Shown: positions 44,435-54,761, numbered from the stretch's first letter. The stretch: 64,000 bases of DNA from Thalassomonas viridans (GCF_000948985.2 NZ_CP059733.1:5022001-5086000); one strand, 5' to 3'. The notes: generated by a model from the sequence alone, not told the origin. A program made the numbers and translations.

Positions 44435-45742
44435 ATGAAAAGCGCCGGCTTAGCCCCTATGACTTTTATCCCGCTGATAGTGCTTTCAGGCTTTGGCCTT
44501 AGCGGCCCGGCCCTGGGCAGCGCCAAACTCAGCTTTGAGCAGGTTACCGAGCTGGCCTTCAGGCAAAACCCGGCCCTGCTGGGACAGCAGGAAAATACCT
44601 ATGCCAAAGATGCCGGCGAAAAAGCCGCCTTCAGGCAACTTTTGCCTAACTTTTCCGCCAGCACCCGCGGAGACAAAGTCCTGCAGGGAAGCAGCGCAGA
44701 TACCCCGGATGATACTCTGTATTCCACCCGGCTCACCTTGTCCCAACCCCTGTACCGGCCGGCGCTTTGGGCTAACTATCAAAAATCCACTTTAGAGCAA
44801 ATAGATGCTGGTCTCAGCCTGGCACGCACCCGGGAGCAGCTGCTGTTTGATCTGAAAACCGCCTGGTATCAGCTATTAACCGCCCAGCTGCTGGTAGCTG
44901 AATCGCGGGAATCCCTCGACCGCCTCAGGCAGCACCAGAAAAATGCCGAACATATGTACGCCAATGCCCTGATCTGGAGTAACGATGTGCTGCAGGCCAA
45001 GGTCAGGGTGTCCAGCGGCAGGCAGGACCTATTGGTGAGTAAAAATAATGTCCTGGATGCCAAACGCCGGCTGAATGTCTTAATGGACCGGGAAATCACC
45101 TTTGCCTTTGAAGCCCGGGGGGAGCTGGATTACAGTCCGGTAAAATGGCAATACCGGGATGCCGTGGCCTATACCCTGGACCACAGGGCCGAGCTCAAAC
45201 AAACCCAGCTCGATATAGCACTTGCCAGGCAAGACAGGAATATCGCCAAAGCCGATATGAAACCCAGCCTGGATCTCAACCTGCAGCGGGGCTCCACGGC
45301 CTTTAACTCAAACTTCGACAATTCCGTTACCGAAACCCAGATCAGCCTGTCGCTGCAATGGAATTTCTGGCAATGGGGTAAAACCTCGCAGCAGGTTGCC
45401 GCCCTGGACTTTGACCTGCGCCGCCTGTCTTTGGATTTACGGCAGCAGAAAAACCAGTTTCAGGCAGATGTCCACGCCGTCTGGCTGAAACTGCAGGAGG
45501 CGGACAATAACCTTAAGGTGCTGCAACAATCCCTGGCTCTCGCCAAAGAAAACTTCCGGGTCAGCCAGATACGCTATAAAGAGCAACTGGGCAGTTCCAA
45601 TGACGTACTCGATGCCCAGGATCTGCTTACCCAGACCCGCACCAACCATATCCAGGCCCTGGGGCAGTTTTTAACCGCCAAGGCCGAACTGGATTATGTG
45701 CTCGGGGTGCCGGTAGACAGCCGGGGCCAATTACGGCCCTGA
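44435..45742 (+). CDS. TolC-family outer-membrane channel protein
   Basis: 435 residues with a signal peptide, then two repeats of long helices and strands typical of outer-membrane efflux proteins (SFEQVTELAFRQNPALLGQQ; the second repeat begins DAVAYTLDHRAELKQTQLD). AGGGAAG precedes the ATG. Last gene of the operon with the two fusion proteins and HlyD; it would supply the outer-membrane exit duct. Confidence 0.92.
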   Translation: MKSAGLAPMTFIPLIVLSGFGLSGPALGSAKLSFEQVTELAFRQNPALLGQQENTYAKDAGEKAAFRQLLPNFSASTRGDKVLQGSSADTPDDTLYSTRLTLSQPLYRPALWANYQKSTLEQIDAGLSLARTREQLLFDLKTAWYQLLTAQLLVAESRESLDRLRQHQKNAEHMYANALIWSNDVLQAKVRVSSGRQDLLVSKNNVLDAKRRLNVLMDREITFAFEARGELDYSPVKWQYRDAVAYTLDHRAELKQTQLDIALARQDRNIAKADMKPSLDLNLQRGSTAFNSNFDNSVTETQISLSLQWNFWQWGKTSQQVAALDFDLRRLSLDLRQQKNQFQADVHAVWLKLQEADNNLKVLQQSLALAKENFRVSQIRYKEQLGSSNDVLDAQDLLTQTRTNHIQALGQFLTAKAELDYVLGVPVDSRGQLRP

Positions 45743-45832
45743 GCCGGGCAAGATTAGCGCTGCGAATATAGCGCCCCCGGTGCGTTAACGGCTTTAGCAA
45801 CCCCGGGCAATAACTCCCCGAAAACTCACCTG

Positions 45833-47494
45833 TTAGCGGCGCAGTTCCCGGCGCAATATCTTGCCTACGGTGGACTTAGGCAGCTCCCCGACAAAATGGT
45901 ATTCCTTCGGCACTTTATAGGCGCTGAGCTGGCTACGGCAATAGGCGGTGACTTCTTCGGCGATCAGGTATTCGGCATTATCGCTGTCCCCCGGTACGCC
46001 TTCTTCCAACACTATATAGGCACAGACTTTTTCCCCCGAACTCTCATCGGCATGCCCCACCACCGCCGACTCCAATACTTTCGGGTGCAACGCCAGTACC
46101 CCTTCAACCTCATTGGGATAAACATTAAAGCCGGACACCAGAATCATGTCTTTTTTGCGGTCTATGATCTGTACCCGGCCATCCTGGTGAATCAGGCCGA
46201 TATCGCCGGTTTTGAAAAAGCCGTTAACCAGCGCCTGTTCACTGGCCTGGGGCTGTTGCCAGTACCCCGACATCACCTGCGGCCCCCGGGCAACAATTTC
46301 CCCGGTTTCCCCCCGGGATAAGGCCCGGTTGTCCTCATCCCAGATTTCAATTTCGGTATCTATCAGGGGCCAGCCGATGGTGCCGAGCTTTTCATTGCCC
46401 GGGGTGTTAAAACACAGTACCGGCGAGGTTTCCGATAAGCCGTAACCTTCGGAGATGGTACAGCCGGTGAGCCGGTGCCATAAATTCGCCGCATTCAGGG
46501 TCAGGGCGCTGCCGCCGGAAATGGTCAGCTTTAACCGGGAGAAATCCAGTTGCTTAAACCCCTGGTGGTGGCACAAGCCGACAAACAGGGTATTAATGCC
46601 GGTAAAGCAGGTAAAGGCATAAGGTTTGATTGCTCCTACAAAAGCATCAAGATCCCTGGGATTGGGGATCAAGACATTATGGGCCCCCTGGGCAGCCGCC
46701 AGTAATAGATTCACCATAAAGGCGTAAATATGGTACAGGGGCAAGGGACAAATATAGATGTCTTCGCCCGGCTGCTGCACCCCGGCGAACTTTTCATGGG
46801 TTTGCCGGACATTCGCCACCAGGTTGCCGTGACTGAGCATGGCCCCCTTTGACAGTCCTGTGGTACCGCCGGTATATTGCAGCAGGGCAAGCGCTTCCAT
46901 GCCCTTTGGCTTCACCAGCCTGGCATCTTGCGCTTGTCCTGCACCGATAGCGGCGTTAAAACTCGTCAGGGAGACCCCGGGAGAAAAACTCTCCGCCAGT
47001 TCAGGCGCTAACAATTCGCTGATGGCCTGCTCCCCCGTCAGCAAATCATCGGCCCTAGTGACAATCACGGTTTCGATAACGCAGCCGGCGTCATCGCTTT
47101 GCATCACTTGTGCCAGTTTAGGCACCACCTCCGAGAAGGCAATAATGCCTTTGACCCCGGCATCCCTGAACTGGTGCGCCATCTCCCGGGTGGTATACAA
47201 AGGATTGGTATTGACGATCACCAGGCCCGCAGACAGGGCGGCATAGGCGGCAACCGGAAACTGGATGATATTGGGCAACTGTATGGCAATACGGTCACCC
47301 GGCACTAAGTTGGTATTATGTTGCAGATAACCCGACAGCGCCCGTGACTGCTGTTCAATTTCCTTAAAGGTCAGGGTCTGCCCCAAACAGCTAAAAGCCG
47401 GTCTGTCGGCATATGCCGTCATGGCTTGCTGCACCAGTTCGAAAACACTGCCCGCGGCATCAAAGCCCGGCGATGTACTGCTGTGATTACTCAT
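45833..47494 (-). CDS. fadD: Long-chain acyl-CoA ligase
   Basis: A 553-residue ANL-family enzyme that activates fatty acids to acyl-CoA through an acyl-AMP. Motifs: the P-loop-like YTGGTTGLSKGAMLSH, GYGLSETSPV, the TGDIG hinge segment, IDRKKDMILVSGFNVYPNEV, and the C-terminal Lys in PKSTVGKILRR. Length and pattern fit FadD (561 in E. coli). It lies 43 nt downstream of the aldehyde dehydrogenase gene on the same strand, so the two may be co-transcribed. Confidence 0.9.
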   Translation of the reverse strand: MSNHSSTSPGFDAAGSVFELVQQAMTAYADRPAFSCLGQTLTFKEIEQQSRALSGYLQHNTNLVPGDRIAIQLPNIIQFPVAAYAALSAGLVIVNTNPLYTTREMAHQFRDAGVKGIIAFSEVVPKLAQVMQSDDAGCVIETVIVTRADDLLTGEQAISELLAPELAESFSPGVSLTSFNAAIGAGQAQDARLVKPKGMEALALLQYTGGTTGLSKGAMLSHGNLVANVRQTHEKFAGVQQPGEDIYICPLPLYHIYAFMVNLLLAAAQGAHNVLIPNPRDLDAFVGAIKPYAFTCFTGINTLFVGLCHHQGFKQLDFSRLKLTISGGSALTLNAANLWHRLTGCTISEGYGLSETSPVLCFNTPGNEKLGTIGWPLIDTEIEIWDEDNRALSRGETGEIVARGPQVMSGYWQQPQASEQALVNGFFKTGDIGLIHQDGRVQIIDRKKDMILVSGFNVYPNEVEGVLALHPKVLESAVVGHADESSGEKVCAYIVLEEGVPGDSDNAEYLIAEEVTAYCRSQLSAYKVPKEYHFVGELPKSTVGKILRRELRR

Positions 47495-47537
47495 ATCTAT
47501 TCCTTGTTGTTATTTTTGTTTCCCTGGTTTCACGCCG

Positions 47538-48983
47538 TTAACGTAAAAAGAATTTATAAATCAGTTTATGCACTAACTTGCCATAGGGAGGAAAAGCCAG
47601 GCTGGAGGTATTGCGTTTGCCTTTTTTCAAAACCGACTTTGCCTTTGACAAGGTCAGAAAACCTTCATGGCCGTGATAATGCCCCATGCCGGACGGACCT
47701 ATGCCGCCGAAGGGCATATCGTCCTGCGCCACCTGCATTGCCGAATCATTCAGGCAAACGCCGCCGGCATGGGTCTGCTCCAGTACTTTTTGCTGGATCT
47801 GCTCGTCAAAACTGCACAGGTATAACGCCAATGGCCTCGGCCTGTCGTTGACATAAGCGATAGCCTCGTCAAGCGAGCCGTAACCCACTATAGGCAACAG
47901 GGGACCGAAAATTTCTTCCTGCATCAAGGTCATGTCATCGCTGACGCCTGTGACTAAGGTCAGGGGCAGCTTTCTTTGCTCCCGGCACCTGGCCCCGCTG
48001 TCGTCGCCAAGCTCGGTAAGTTCTGCTCCTTTTTCCCTGGCGTCTTCGAGCCAGCCGGTCAGGCGATCGAACTGGGCATCGTTGATAATGCCGGTATAAT
48101 CACCGTTGTGGGCGATATCCGGGTACATCTTACTGAACCAGGCGGCACAGGCCTGTTTGAATTCCTCGATACGCCCGTGCGGGCATAAAATATAATCCGG
48201 GGCGACACAGGTTTGCCCGGCATTAAGGGTTTTTCCTAAAATCAGCCGGGAAACCGCATCTTTCATTTCTATGCTTTCATCTATGATGCTGGGGGATTTG
48301 CCCCCCAGCTCTAAGGTCACCGGAGTCAGGTTCTCCGATGCCGCCGCCATCACCATTTTGCCAACCCGGGTGGAACCTGTGAACAACAGATGGTCAAACG
48401 GCTGGCGTGAAAAGTGCGCGGCTACATCCGGCCCGCCGGCAATAACCGCCACCTTATCCTGTGAAAAAATACCGCCGAGCATCTTGGCCAGCACTTCATT
48501 GGTTTTCGGGGTAAATTCAGACATCTTGATCAGGGCACGGTTGCCTGCCGCCAGGGCTGTGGTTAACGGCCCGAGGGATAAGAACAGCGGGTAGTTCCAC
48601 GGGGTGATAATGCCGACAACTCCCAAAGGCTGATACATAACATAACCTTTTGCCGGCTGGAACAGCGGCCCGACATGGCGTTTTGACGGTTTCATCCATT
48701 TTTTCACCCGTTTTATCGCATAATTGATACCCATCACGGTGGGCATCAAATCCGCCATTTTACTGTCGTCCAGGCTGCGGCAACCAAAATCTTCGGACAG
48801 GGCCTGCACCAGCTCCTGCTGGTGGCCAAGCAAAGCTTTTTTCAGCTGCCGCAAATCATAAATGCGGCTGTCGGCATCTAAATAGGGCTGCTGTTTAAAT
48901 GCCGTCTGCTGTAATTGAAAAACATCATCCACCAGGGCAATCTGCTCCCTGTCATCCGCTTGGGTATATGAATTACTTGCCAT
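47538..48983 (-). CDS. Aldehyde dehydrogenase, coniferyl-aldehyde dehydrogenase-like
   Basis: 481 residues. ALDH family motifs are present: TPWNYPLFLSLGPL, FTGSTRVGKMV, the catalytic glutamate in VTLELGGKSP and the catalytic cysteine in LNAGQTCVAPDY. The C-terminal extension past the fold (GKLVHKLIYKFFLR) ends in hydrophobic/basic residues, as in membrane-associated class 3-type ALDHs. It would oxidise fatty or aromatic aldehydes to acids. Pairing with an acyl-CoA ligase suggests aldehyde to acid to CoA ester, which is inference. Confidence 0.87.
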   Translation of the reverse strand: MASNSYTQADDREQIALVDDVFQLQQTAFKQQPYLDADSRIYDLRQLKKALLGHQQELVQALSEDFGCRSLDDSKMADLMPTVMGINYAIKRVKKWMKPSKRHVGPLFQPAKGYVMYQPLGVVGIITPWNYPLFLSLGPLTTALAAGNRALIKMSEFTPKTNEVLAKMLGGIFSQDKVAVIAGGPDVAAHFSRQPFDHLLFTGSTRVGKMVMAAASENLTPVTLELGGKSPSIIDESIEMKDAVSRLILGKTLNAGQTCVAPDYILCPHGRIEEFKQACAAWFSKMYPDIAHNGDYTGIINDAQFDRLTGWLEDAREKGAELTELGDDSGARCREQRKLPLTLVTGVSDDMTLMQEEIFGPLLPIVGYGSLDEAIAYVNDRPRPLALYLCSFDEQIQQKVLEQTHAGGVCLNDSAMQVAQDDMPFGGIGPSGMGHYHGHEGFLTLSKAKSVLKKGKRNTSSLAFPPYGKLVHKLIYKFFLR

Positions 48984-49251
48984 AAAACGTCCTGCTTAAC
49001 TTATTGTTAAAAAATGGCTTTCACGACAGGCATCAGCTTCCGCACAGGGAAAATTCCATTGTCATCCACACCATCTTTGGTATATGTTAATTTATTATTG
49101 GTTGTTGCCAACTCGCTCAAGGTGCAGGTGCCGGTAAAAATTTTCCCCGTTCACCTCACCAAAAGCAGTTTGAATATATATAAGCATATTATCAATAAGT
49201 TGACGACAATTTTTAAACAGGTGTTTACATTAAAGAATCACGGGATCCCTT

Positions 49252-49674
49252 ATGAGTATTGCCGACTTTATGTCAACCGGGCTGATCACTTTATCTATGG
49301 ACGATGACCTGGGCAAAGCCAAAACAATCTTCGACCAGCACAAGATCCACCATATCCTGGTCACGGACGATAAAGAGCTGGTGGGCATCTTTACTGACCG
49401 GGATCTCTATAAACACCTGAGCCCTGCCATAGGCACCTATAAAGAAACCCATAAAGATACCGCCTATCTGCAGAAAAAGATCCACCTGATCATGAGCCGG
49501 GACCTGATCACCTGTGACGCCAGCCTGCCTTTAAATGAAGCTGTTGTGCTTTTTTATGATAACCACATCTCCTGCCTGCCGGTAGTGGACAAGCATCACC
49601 GGCCGGTAGGCATTATCACCTGGCGGGATATCATCAAAATACTGGCGCAACAGCACAAAAAAAGAAGTGAATAG
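49252..49674 (+). CDS. CBS-domain protein
   Basis: 140 residues made almost entirely of two CBS motifs. The first has IADFMSTGLITLSMDDDL then GIFTDRDLYKHL; the second has IMSRDLITCDASLPLNEAV then PVGIITWRDIIKIL. Such proteins bind adenine nucleotides and act as sensors or partners; the target here is unknown. Single-gene unit; the upstream 270 bp is AT-rich and carries no supported gene. Confidence 0.85.
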   Translation: MSIADFMSTGLITLSMDDDLGKAKTIFDQHKIHHILVTDDKELVGIFTDRDLYKHLSPAIGTYKETHKDTAYLQKKIHLIMSRDLITCDASLPLNEAVVLFYDNHISCLPVVDKHHRPVGIITWRDIIKILAQQHKKRSE

Positions 49675-49798
49675 CAAGCCAGCGGATTTATCTTTACCCT
49701 GTGCAATTATACGGCTCACTTAACCTGAGTAATGAGTGATAAAAACGCTCCTAACCCCGATGATGTTGTATAACCCCCCATGTATATTTAACAGCAAA

Positions 49799-50536
49799 CT
49801 ACTTCAGGGACATGTCAAGATAGCGATTAATAAACTGGTTAGTCTGTTTTTGGGGCGTAAGTTTATCTATCGTCTCCAGCGCCTTTACGCTCTTGCTGAG
49901 TCCGACCCTGTCATCCAGGGGTAACTGGCTAAAAGAATCAGATTGAACCACTTCTGACAAGGTAGCAATGGCATGGCTAATGGACTGCTGGAAATCATCC
50001 GCTTTTTTCGCCTGCTCGACGTCGGAGAGAATATTCAGCGCAGAGCTCAGGGCCTTATTCATCTCGATTTCCGTCTTGCTTGGCTCGTCATTGGAATCTT
50101 CCTTTTTTTGCTCTTTGGCGTCTGCACTGTTAAAGCGGTGCTGGAAGTTTTCGATAAAGTCAGCCAGGGAAGCGGTGAGCGTCTCGGCCTGGACTTCCCC
50201 GGACTCTTCGGTTGCCGACGGTTTAGTTAAATGGGAGTAGTCGGCTTTCGAAATCAGACCATACTCGTAGGCCCGCTCCACCAGTTTGTCGATATCAACT
50301 GAGCTCAGCACCCCCTTGTTAAAAAATTCCGTACTGATGGCATTAACCTTCTCAGCCCGGGAAGACAAAAACAGGTTTTTACCGGCAGGCGCAACACTTT
50401 CCTTTACCACCCCGGCAGAAGAAGCGTTTTCCTTTAAGGAAACTTCGGCGGAGGAAGCACTTTCTTCTGAAGTGCTCACCGTATCAGGGCGGTTGTTAGT
50501 TATCTGCGCAGTATAAGCGTTTATGCTGGTTAACAT
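49799..50536 (-). CDS. Hypothetical protein, Ser/Glu-rich
   Basis: 245 residues; no family recognised. The first 60 residues are Ser/Glu/Ala-rich and likely disordered. A helical middle (about 65-140) and helical C-terminal part follow, ending FINRYLDMSLK. There are no signal peptide, membrane helix or cysteine. It diverges from ettA across about 240 bp. Confidence 0.6.
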   Translation of the reverse strand: MLTSINAYTAQITNNRPDTVSTSEESASSAEVSLKENASSAGVVKESVAPAGKNLFLSSRAEKVNAISTEFFNKGVLSSVDIDKLVERAYEYGLISKADYSHLTKPSATEESGEVQAETLTASLADFIENFQHRFNSADAKEQKKEDSNDEPSKTEIEMNKALSSALNILSDVEQAKKADDFQQSISHAIATLSEVVQSDSFSQLPLDDRVGLSKSVKALETIDKLTPQKQTNQFINRYLDMSLK

Positions 50537-50775
50537 AGCGGTCCGTGTTACAAGTTATTGACGATTCTTATATATAAAATGAACTAGCAAGTAACGAACC
50601 AAAATGAATAACACGGCCGGGATTTCCGTTTCAAAAGCAAAAACGCCTACACAGTTCCGCAAACTTATGTCCCCGTCGACAAAAAACACCGGCTTACCCC
50701 AAACACATTTGCTTGCCCTGCCCCTTTAACTTAAAATGTCGGCAAACAATTTCCCAAAAATAAAAGGTTTTTTTC

Positions 50776-52449
50776 ATGGCATTGCCGGACAAATTTATCT
50801 ATTCGATGCACCGCGTCAGCAAGGTGGTTCCACCGAAACGCACCATACTCAAAGACATTTCCCTATCCTTTTTTCCCGGCGCTAAAATTGGCGTATTAGG
50901 CCTAAACGGCGCCGGTAAATCCACCCTGCTGCGCATTATGGCCGGGGTAGATACCGAGTTTGAAGGGGAAGCCAAGGCCCTGGCCGGCACCAACATAGGT
51001 TACCTGCCGCAGGAACCGCAACTTGATGAAGAAAAAAATGTCCGGGAAGTGGTGGAAGAAGCCGTTTCAGAAGTCAAAAATGCCATTAAGCGCCTGGATG
51101 AAGTTTATGCCGCTTATGCCGAGCCGGACGCCGACTTCGATGCCCTGGCCAAAGAGCAGGGTGAGCTGGAAGATATCATCAACAGCCAGGACGGCCATAA
51201 TATAGATAATGCCCTGGAGCGGGCTGCCGATGCCCTGCGCTTACCCGCCTGGGAACAAAAAATCGCCAACCTCAGCGGGGGGGAGCGCCGCCGGGTAGCC
51301 CTGTGCCGGTTATTGCTGCAAAAGCCGGATATGCTGCTGCTGGACGAACCCACTAACCACCTGGACGCCGAGTCTGTGGCCTGGTTGGAGCGCTTCTTAC
51401 ATGACTATACCGGCACTGTGGTAGCCATTACCCATGACAGGTATTTCCTGGATAATGTCGCCGGTTGGATCCTCGAACTCGATCGCGGTCACGGCATCCC
51501 GTGGGAAGGCAACTACTCTTCCTGGCTGGAACAAAAAGATCAGCGGCTGCAGCAGGAAAGCAAGGCCGAAAGTGCCCTGCAAAAAACCATTAAGCAGGAG
51601 CTGGAATGGGTACGCTCAAACCCCAAAGCCCGCCAGGCAAAAAACAAGGCGCGTATGGCGCGCTTTGAAGAGCTTAACAGCCAGGAACACCAAAAACGTA
51701 ACGAAACCAATGAGCTTTATATTCCACCCGGACCACGCCTGGGTGACAAGGTCTTGGATGTCAACAACTTAACGAAATCTTTCGGCGACCGTGTGTTGAT
51801 CGATGATTTAAGCTTTAGCGTCCCCAAAGGCGCCATAGTCGGCATTATCGGAGCAAACGGCGCCGGTAAGTCCACCCTGTTTAAGATGCTTTCCGGCGCA
51901 GAGCAGGCAGACTCGGGACAGGTTGAACTCGGGGAAACCGTAAAATTGGCCAGTGTCGACCAGTTCCGTGACGATATGGACGGCGCGAAAACCGTATACC
52001 AGGAAATTTCCGAAGGTCATGACATTATCGAGATCGGCAATTACCAGATCCCTAGCCGCGCCTATGTCAGCCGCTTTAATTTCAAAGGCAACGACCAGCA
52101 GAAATTTATCAAAGACCTGTCCGGCGGTGAGCGCAACCGGGTACACCTGGCCAAGCTGGTAAAAACCGGCGGCAACCTGTTGCTGCTGGATGAGCCCACC
52201 AACGACCTTGACGTGGAAACCCTCAGGGCACTGGAAGAAGCCTTACTGGACTTCCCCGGCTGCGCCATGGTTATTTCCCATGACCGCTGGTTCCTCGACC
52301 GTATCGCTACCCACATCCTGGATTACCGCGATGAAGGCCAGGTCAACTTCTTTGAAGGCAACTTTACCGACTACGATGAGTGGCTGAAAAAAACCTTAGG
52401 TCCGGCGGCGGTTGAACCCCACAGGATCAAGTATAAAAAAATTGGTTAA
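50776..52449 (+). CDS. ettA: Energy-dependent translational throttle protein
   Basis: A 557-residue ABC-F protein with two ATP-binding cassettes. Walker A sites are GLNGAGKST and GANGAGKST; signatures are LSGGERRR and LSGGERNR; Walker B segments are LLLDEPTNHLD and LLLDEPTNDLD. Length matches EttA (555 in E. coli), and the start MALPDKFIYSMHRVSKVVPP is very close to EttA. It binds the ribosomal E site and gates early elongation by ATP/ADP ratio. AAGG is 8 nt before the ATG. Confidence 0.96.
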   Translation: MALPDKFIYSMHRVSKVVPPKRTILKDISLSFFPGAKIGVLGLNGAGKSTLLRIMAGVDTEFEGEAKALAGTNIGYLPQEPQLDEEKNVREVVEEAVSEVKNAIKRLDEVYAAYAEPDADFDALAKEQGELEDIINSQDGHNIDNALERAADALRLPAWEQKIANLSGGERRRVALCRLLLQKPDMLLLDEPTNHLDAESVAWLERFLHDYTGTVVAITHDRYFLDNVAGWILELDRGHGIPWEGNYSSWLEQKDQRLQQESKAESALQKTIKQELEWVRSNPKARQAKNKARMARFEELNSQEHQKRNETNELYIPPGPRLGDKVLDVNNLTKSFGDRVLIDDLSFSVPKGAIVGIIGANGAGKSTLFKMLSGAEQADSGQVELGETVKLASVDQFRDDMDGAKTVYQEISEGHDIIEIGNYQIPSRAYVSRFNFKGNDQQKFIKDLSGGERNRVHLAKLVKTGGNLLLLDEPTNDLDVETLRALEEALLDFPGCAMVISHDRWFLDRIATHILDYRDEGQVNFFEGNFTDYDEWLKKTLGPAAVEPHRIKYKKIG

Positions 52450-52505
52450 TTCACCTTTAGGGTTAACAGGCGAATAGCTTGTTTTATCACAATAAATAAG
52501 AGAAC

Positions 52506-52543
52506 AAAGGCATTGAATCGAAAAGATTTAGTGCCTTTTTTTT
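52506..52543 (+). terminator. Terminator after ettA
   Basis: AAAGGCA (52506-52512) pairs with TGCCTTT (52532-52538), with a second partial stem inside, followed by a T-run. Confidence 0.75.
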
Positions 52544-52591
52544 AAACTAGAGCTATGCTAAAGACACCTAGTGATAATTTAACGAGTTTCG

Positions 52592-52963
52592 ATGGAAAAC
52601 AGACGCCAGTTTACCCGAATACTATTTTCAATTAAGGCAGAATTAGCCGTTGAGAATCACACATTTCCCGTTTCGATTCATGACATATCCCTTAACGGGG
52701 CCCTGGTCACCACACCGGATTGCGACCACTCCCTGGTTAATAAACTGGGTACCTTAAACTTTACCCTGGGAGACGGGGAGTCAGAAGTGACCATGCATAT
52801 TGCCGTTGTCCACCAGCATGATGATGAAACCGGACTGCAATGCAATGCCATAGATATTGACAGCATTACCCATTTGCGCCGCCTGGTAGAGTTAAACCTG
52901 GGGGATGAAGCTCAACTGAATAAAGAACTTTCCCAGCTCAGCCGCTATAAGCCGGAAAGCTGA
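52592..52963 (+). CDS. PilZ-domain protein
   Basis: A 123-residue single-domain protein beginning MENRRQFTRILFS. It holds the RxxxR-type c-di-GMP contact followed by a DISLNGALV segment, the D/NxSxxG PilZ motif. It would bind cyclic di-GMP; the output is unknown. A diguanylate cyclase gene lies 8 kb away in this window, with no direct linkage shown. Confidence 0.88.
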   Translation: MENRRQFTRILFSIKAELAVENHTFPVSIHDISLNGALVTTPDCDHSLVNKLGTLNFTLGDGESEVTMHIAVVHQHDDETGLQCNAIDIDSITHLRRLVELNLGDEAQLNKELSQLSRYKPES

Positions 52964-53079
52964 TAACAACCTTGTCTGTGCCCTTAGCCGGCCCGTGTTT
53001 TCATCCAAAGGCAGTTAACAAAGTTTCCATAATTATTAATACAGCATTTTCATAACCGAACAAACAAAAGGAATGTAGC

Positions 53080-53577
53080 ATGAACTACATAGTGATTTCA
53101 TTTATCGGCCCGGACCGCCCGGGGTTAGTAGACAAACTTTCCAATATCATTAACCATCACCAGGGCAACTGGCAAACCAGTAGTATGCACCACCTGTCCG
53201 GCTTTTTTGCCGGCGTGCTTGAAGTCGCCGTCGCCGAAGAAAACCACCAGGCATTGATCAATGCCCTGAACGATATCCCTGAGCTGAAAACCCAGATAGA
53301 AACAGGCCATGCGGCTGCGGCCTCGGAGCAGGCAGATATAGTGCTGGAGCTGACCGCCAATGACAGGGAAGGCATTATTCAGGAAATCACTTCGGTTATT
53401 CACCGCCAGGGCGGCAACCTGTTAAAGCTGGTGAGCAGCCAGAGCCCCGCCGCCCATACCGGGCAAACCATGTTTAAGGCCAAAACCCAGATCAGCGTTA
53501 ATCAGGATGCAATTGATGAACTGATCAGCGCACTGGAAAATATTGCCGATGATTTGATGGTGGATATTTCCCGCTAA
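53080..53577 (+). CDS. gcvR: ACT-domain protein, glycine cleavage repressor GcvR-like
   Basis: 165 residues with two ACT domains: MNYIVISFIGPDRPGLVDKL at the start, and LELTANDREGIIQEITSVIH around the middle. Length and order match the GcvR family, which controls GcvA in E. coli. No gcv genes are nearby, so the precise role is inferred from family only. AAGGAATG is about 7 nt before the ATG. Confidence 0.8.
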   Translation: MNYIVISFIGPDRPGLVDKLSNIINHHQGNWQTSSMHHLSGFFAGVLEVAVAEENHQALINALNDIPELKTQIETGHAAAASEQADIVLELTANDREGIIQEITSVIHRQGGNLLKLVSSQSPAAHTGQTMFKAKTQISVNQDAIDELISALENIADDLMVDISR

Positions 53578-53680
53578 CAGACGAACCAGGATATTGTTTT
53601 TCATATGCATACGGCAATATCCTGAACATGGTCACTCCAGTTCATCCCTGAACCCGTGACATACCGTTCGTCCTGAACAT

Positions 53681-53710
53681 AAAAAAAGCCTGAAAAGTCA
53701 GGCTTTTTTT
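53681..53710. terminator. Bidirectional terminator gcvR-like / pstS
   Basis: AAAAAAAGCCTGA and TCAGGCTTTTTTT pair around AAAG. It lies between converging genes. Confidence 0.9.
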
Positions 53711-53745
53711 ATTAATCAACTTGTTTTATTCAGGCGGTTGCCAAA

Positions 53746-54708
53746 TTAAATCAAGCCCAGCTTTTTAAATTCTTTTGTTACCACTTTAGCCGGCAGAGGA
53801 ATGTAACCGTCTTTCTCTACGATTTTCTGACCGGATTTTGACAGGATCATTTTCAGGAATTCCGCTTCCATCGGAGATAACGGCTTGTTCGGGTGCTTGT
53901 TAACATAAACGTACAGGTAACGGGATAACGGGTATTTACCTGAAATAGCATTGTCCATGCTGGCTTCTACATAGTTATCGCCTTTTTTCGATAGAGGCAG
54001 GGCACGTACGCCGGAAGTTTTATAACCTATGCCTGAGTAACCGATACCGTTTAAAGAAGCCGATACCGACTGTACCACTGAAGCAGAACCCGGCTGCTCG
54101 TTCACCGTGTTTTTGAAGTCACCTTTACACAGGGCTTTTTTCTTGAAGTAACCGTAAGTACCGGATACTGAGTTACGGCCGTATAACTGCACGTCTTTAC
54201 CTGTCCAGGCACCGTTTAAGCCCAGGTCACCCCAGCGATCAACATCTTCACTGGCGCCACATTTGCGGTTGCTGGAAAAAATTGCATCCACCTGGTCGAT
54301 ACGTAAGCCTTCGATTGGGTTGTCTTTGTGAACAAATACCGCTAAGGCATCGATCGCTACCCTTACCGCAGTCGGCTTATAACCATAACGTTTTTCAAAC
54401 GCTTCAATCTCACGAGACTTCATCTTACGGCTCATAGGACCGATATTAGAAGTTGCTTCCGTTAATGCCGGTGGCGCAGTAGAAGAACCCGCTGCCTGGA
54501 TTTGTACATTTACATTAGGGTAAGTACGCTTAAACTCTTCCGCCCAGAAGGTCATCATATTGGCCAAAGTATCTGAACCAACAGAAGACAGGTTACCGGA
54601 AACACCACTTACTTTTTGATATTTAGGTAGGTTTTCATCAACCGCTAAGGTTGAAAAACTCATCATACCTGCCAAACCCAAAACACCTAATACACGTTTA
54701 AAAGCCAT
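53746..54708 (-). CDS. pstS: Phosphate-binding periplasmic protein
   Basis: A 320-residue solute-binding protein from ATG 54708 (GGAG 7 nt upstream; a TTG at 54720 adds four residues). The signal peptide ends near STLA. Phosphate-site segments are visible: [23 protein letters not shown], and [18 protein letters not shown]. It delivers phosphate to PstCA. It lies about 20 kb from pstCAB-phoU and just downstream of phoBR on the same strand, with its own Pho box. Confidence 0.94.
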   Translation of the reverse strand: MAFKRVLGVLGLAGMMSFSTLAVDENLPKYQKVSGVSGNLSSVGSDTLANMMTFWAEEFKRTYPNVNVQIQAAGSSTAPPALTEATSNIGPMSRKMKSREIEAFEKRYGYKPTAVRVAIDALAVFVHKDNPIEGLRIDQVDAIFSSNRKCGASEDVDRWGDLGLNGAWTGKDVQLYGRNSVSGTYGYFKKKALCKGDFKNTVNEQPGSASVVQSVSASLNGIGYSGIGYKTSGVRALPLSKKGDNYVEASMDNAISGKYPLSRYLYVYVNKHPNKPLSPMEAEFLKMILSKSGQKIVEKDGYIPLPAKVVTKEFKKLGLI

Positions 54709-54761
54709 TTTTTTCTCCAAAAGAGCTCAATTAATTTTTTTGCTTACTATATGAAGCTAAT

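Noticed and set aside
49014..49307. 97-codon ORF upstream of and overlapping the CBS gene
   Set aside because: No Shine-Dalgarno, atypical composition, and it overlaps the well-supported CBS frame.
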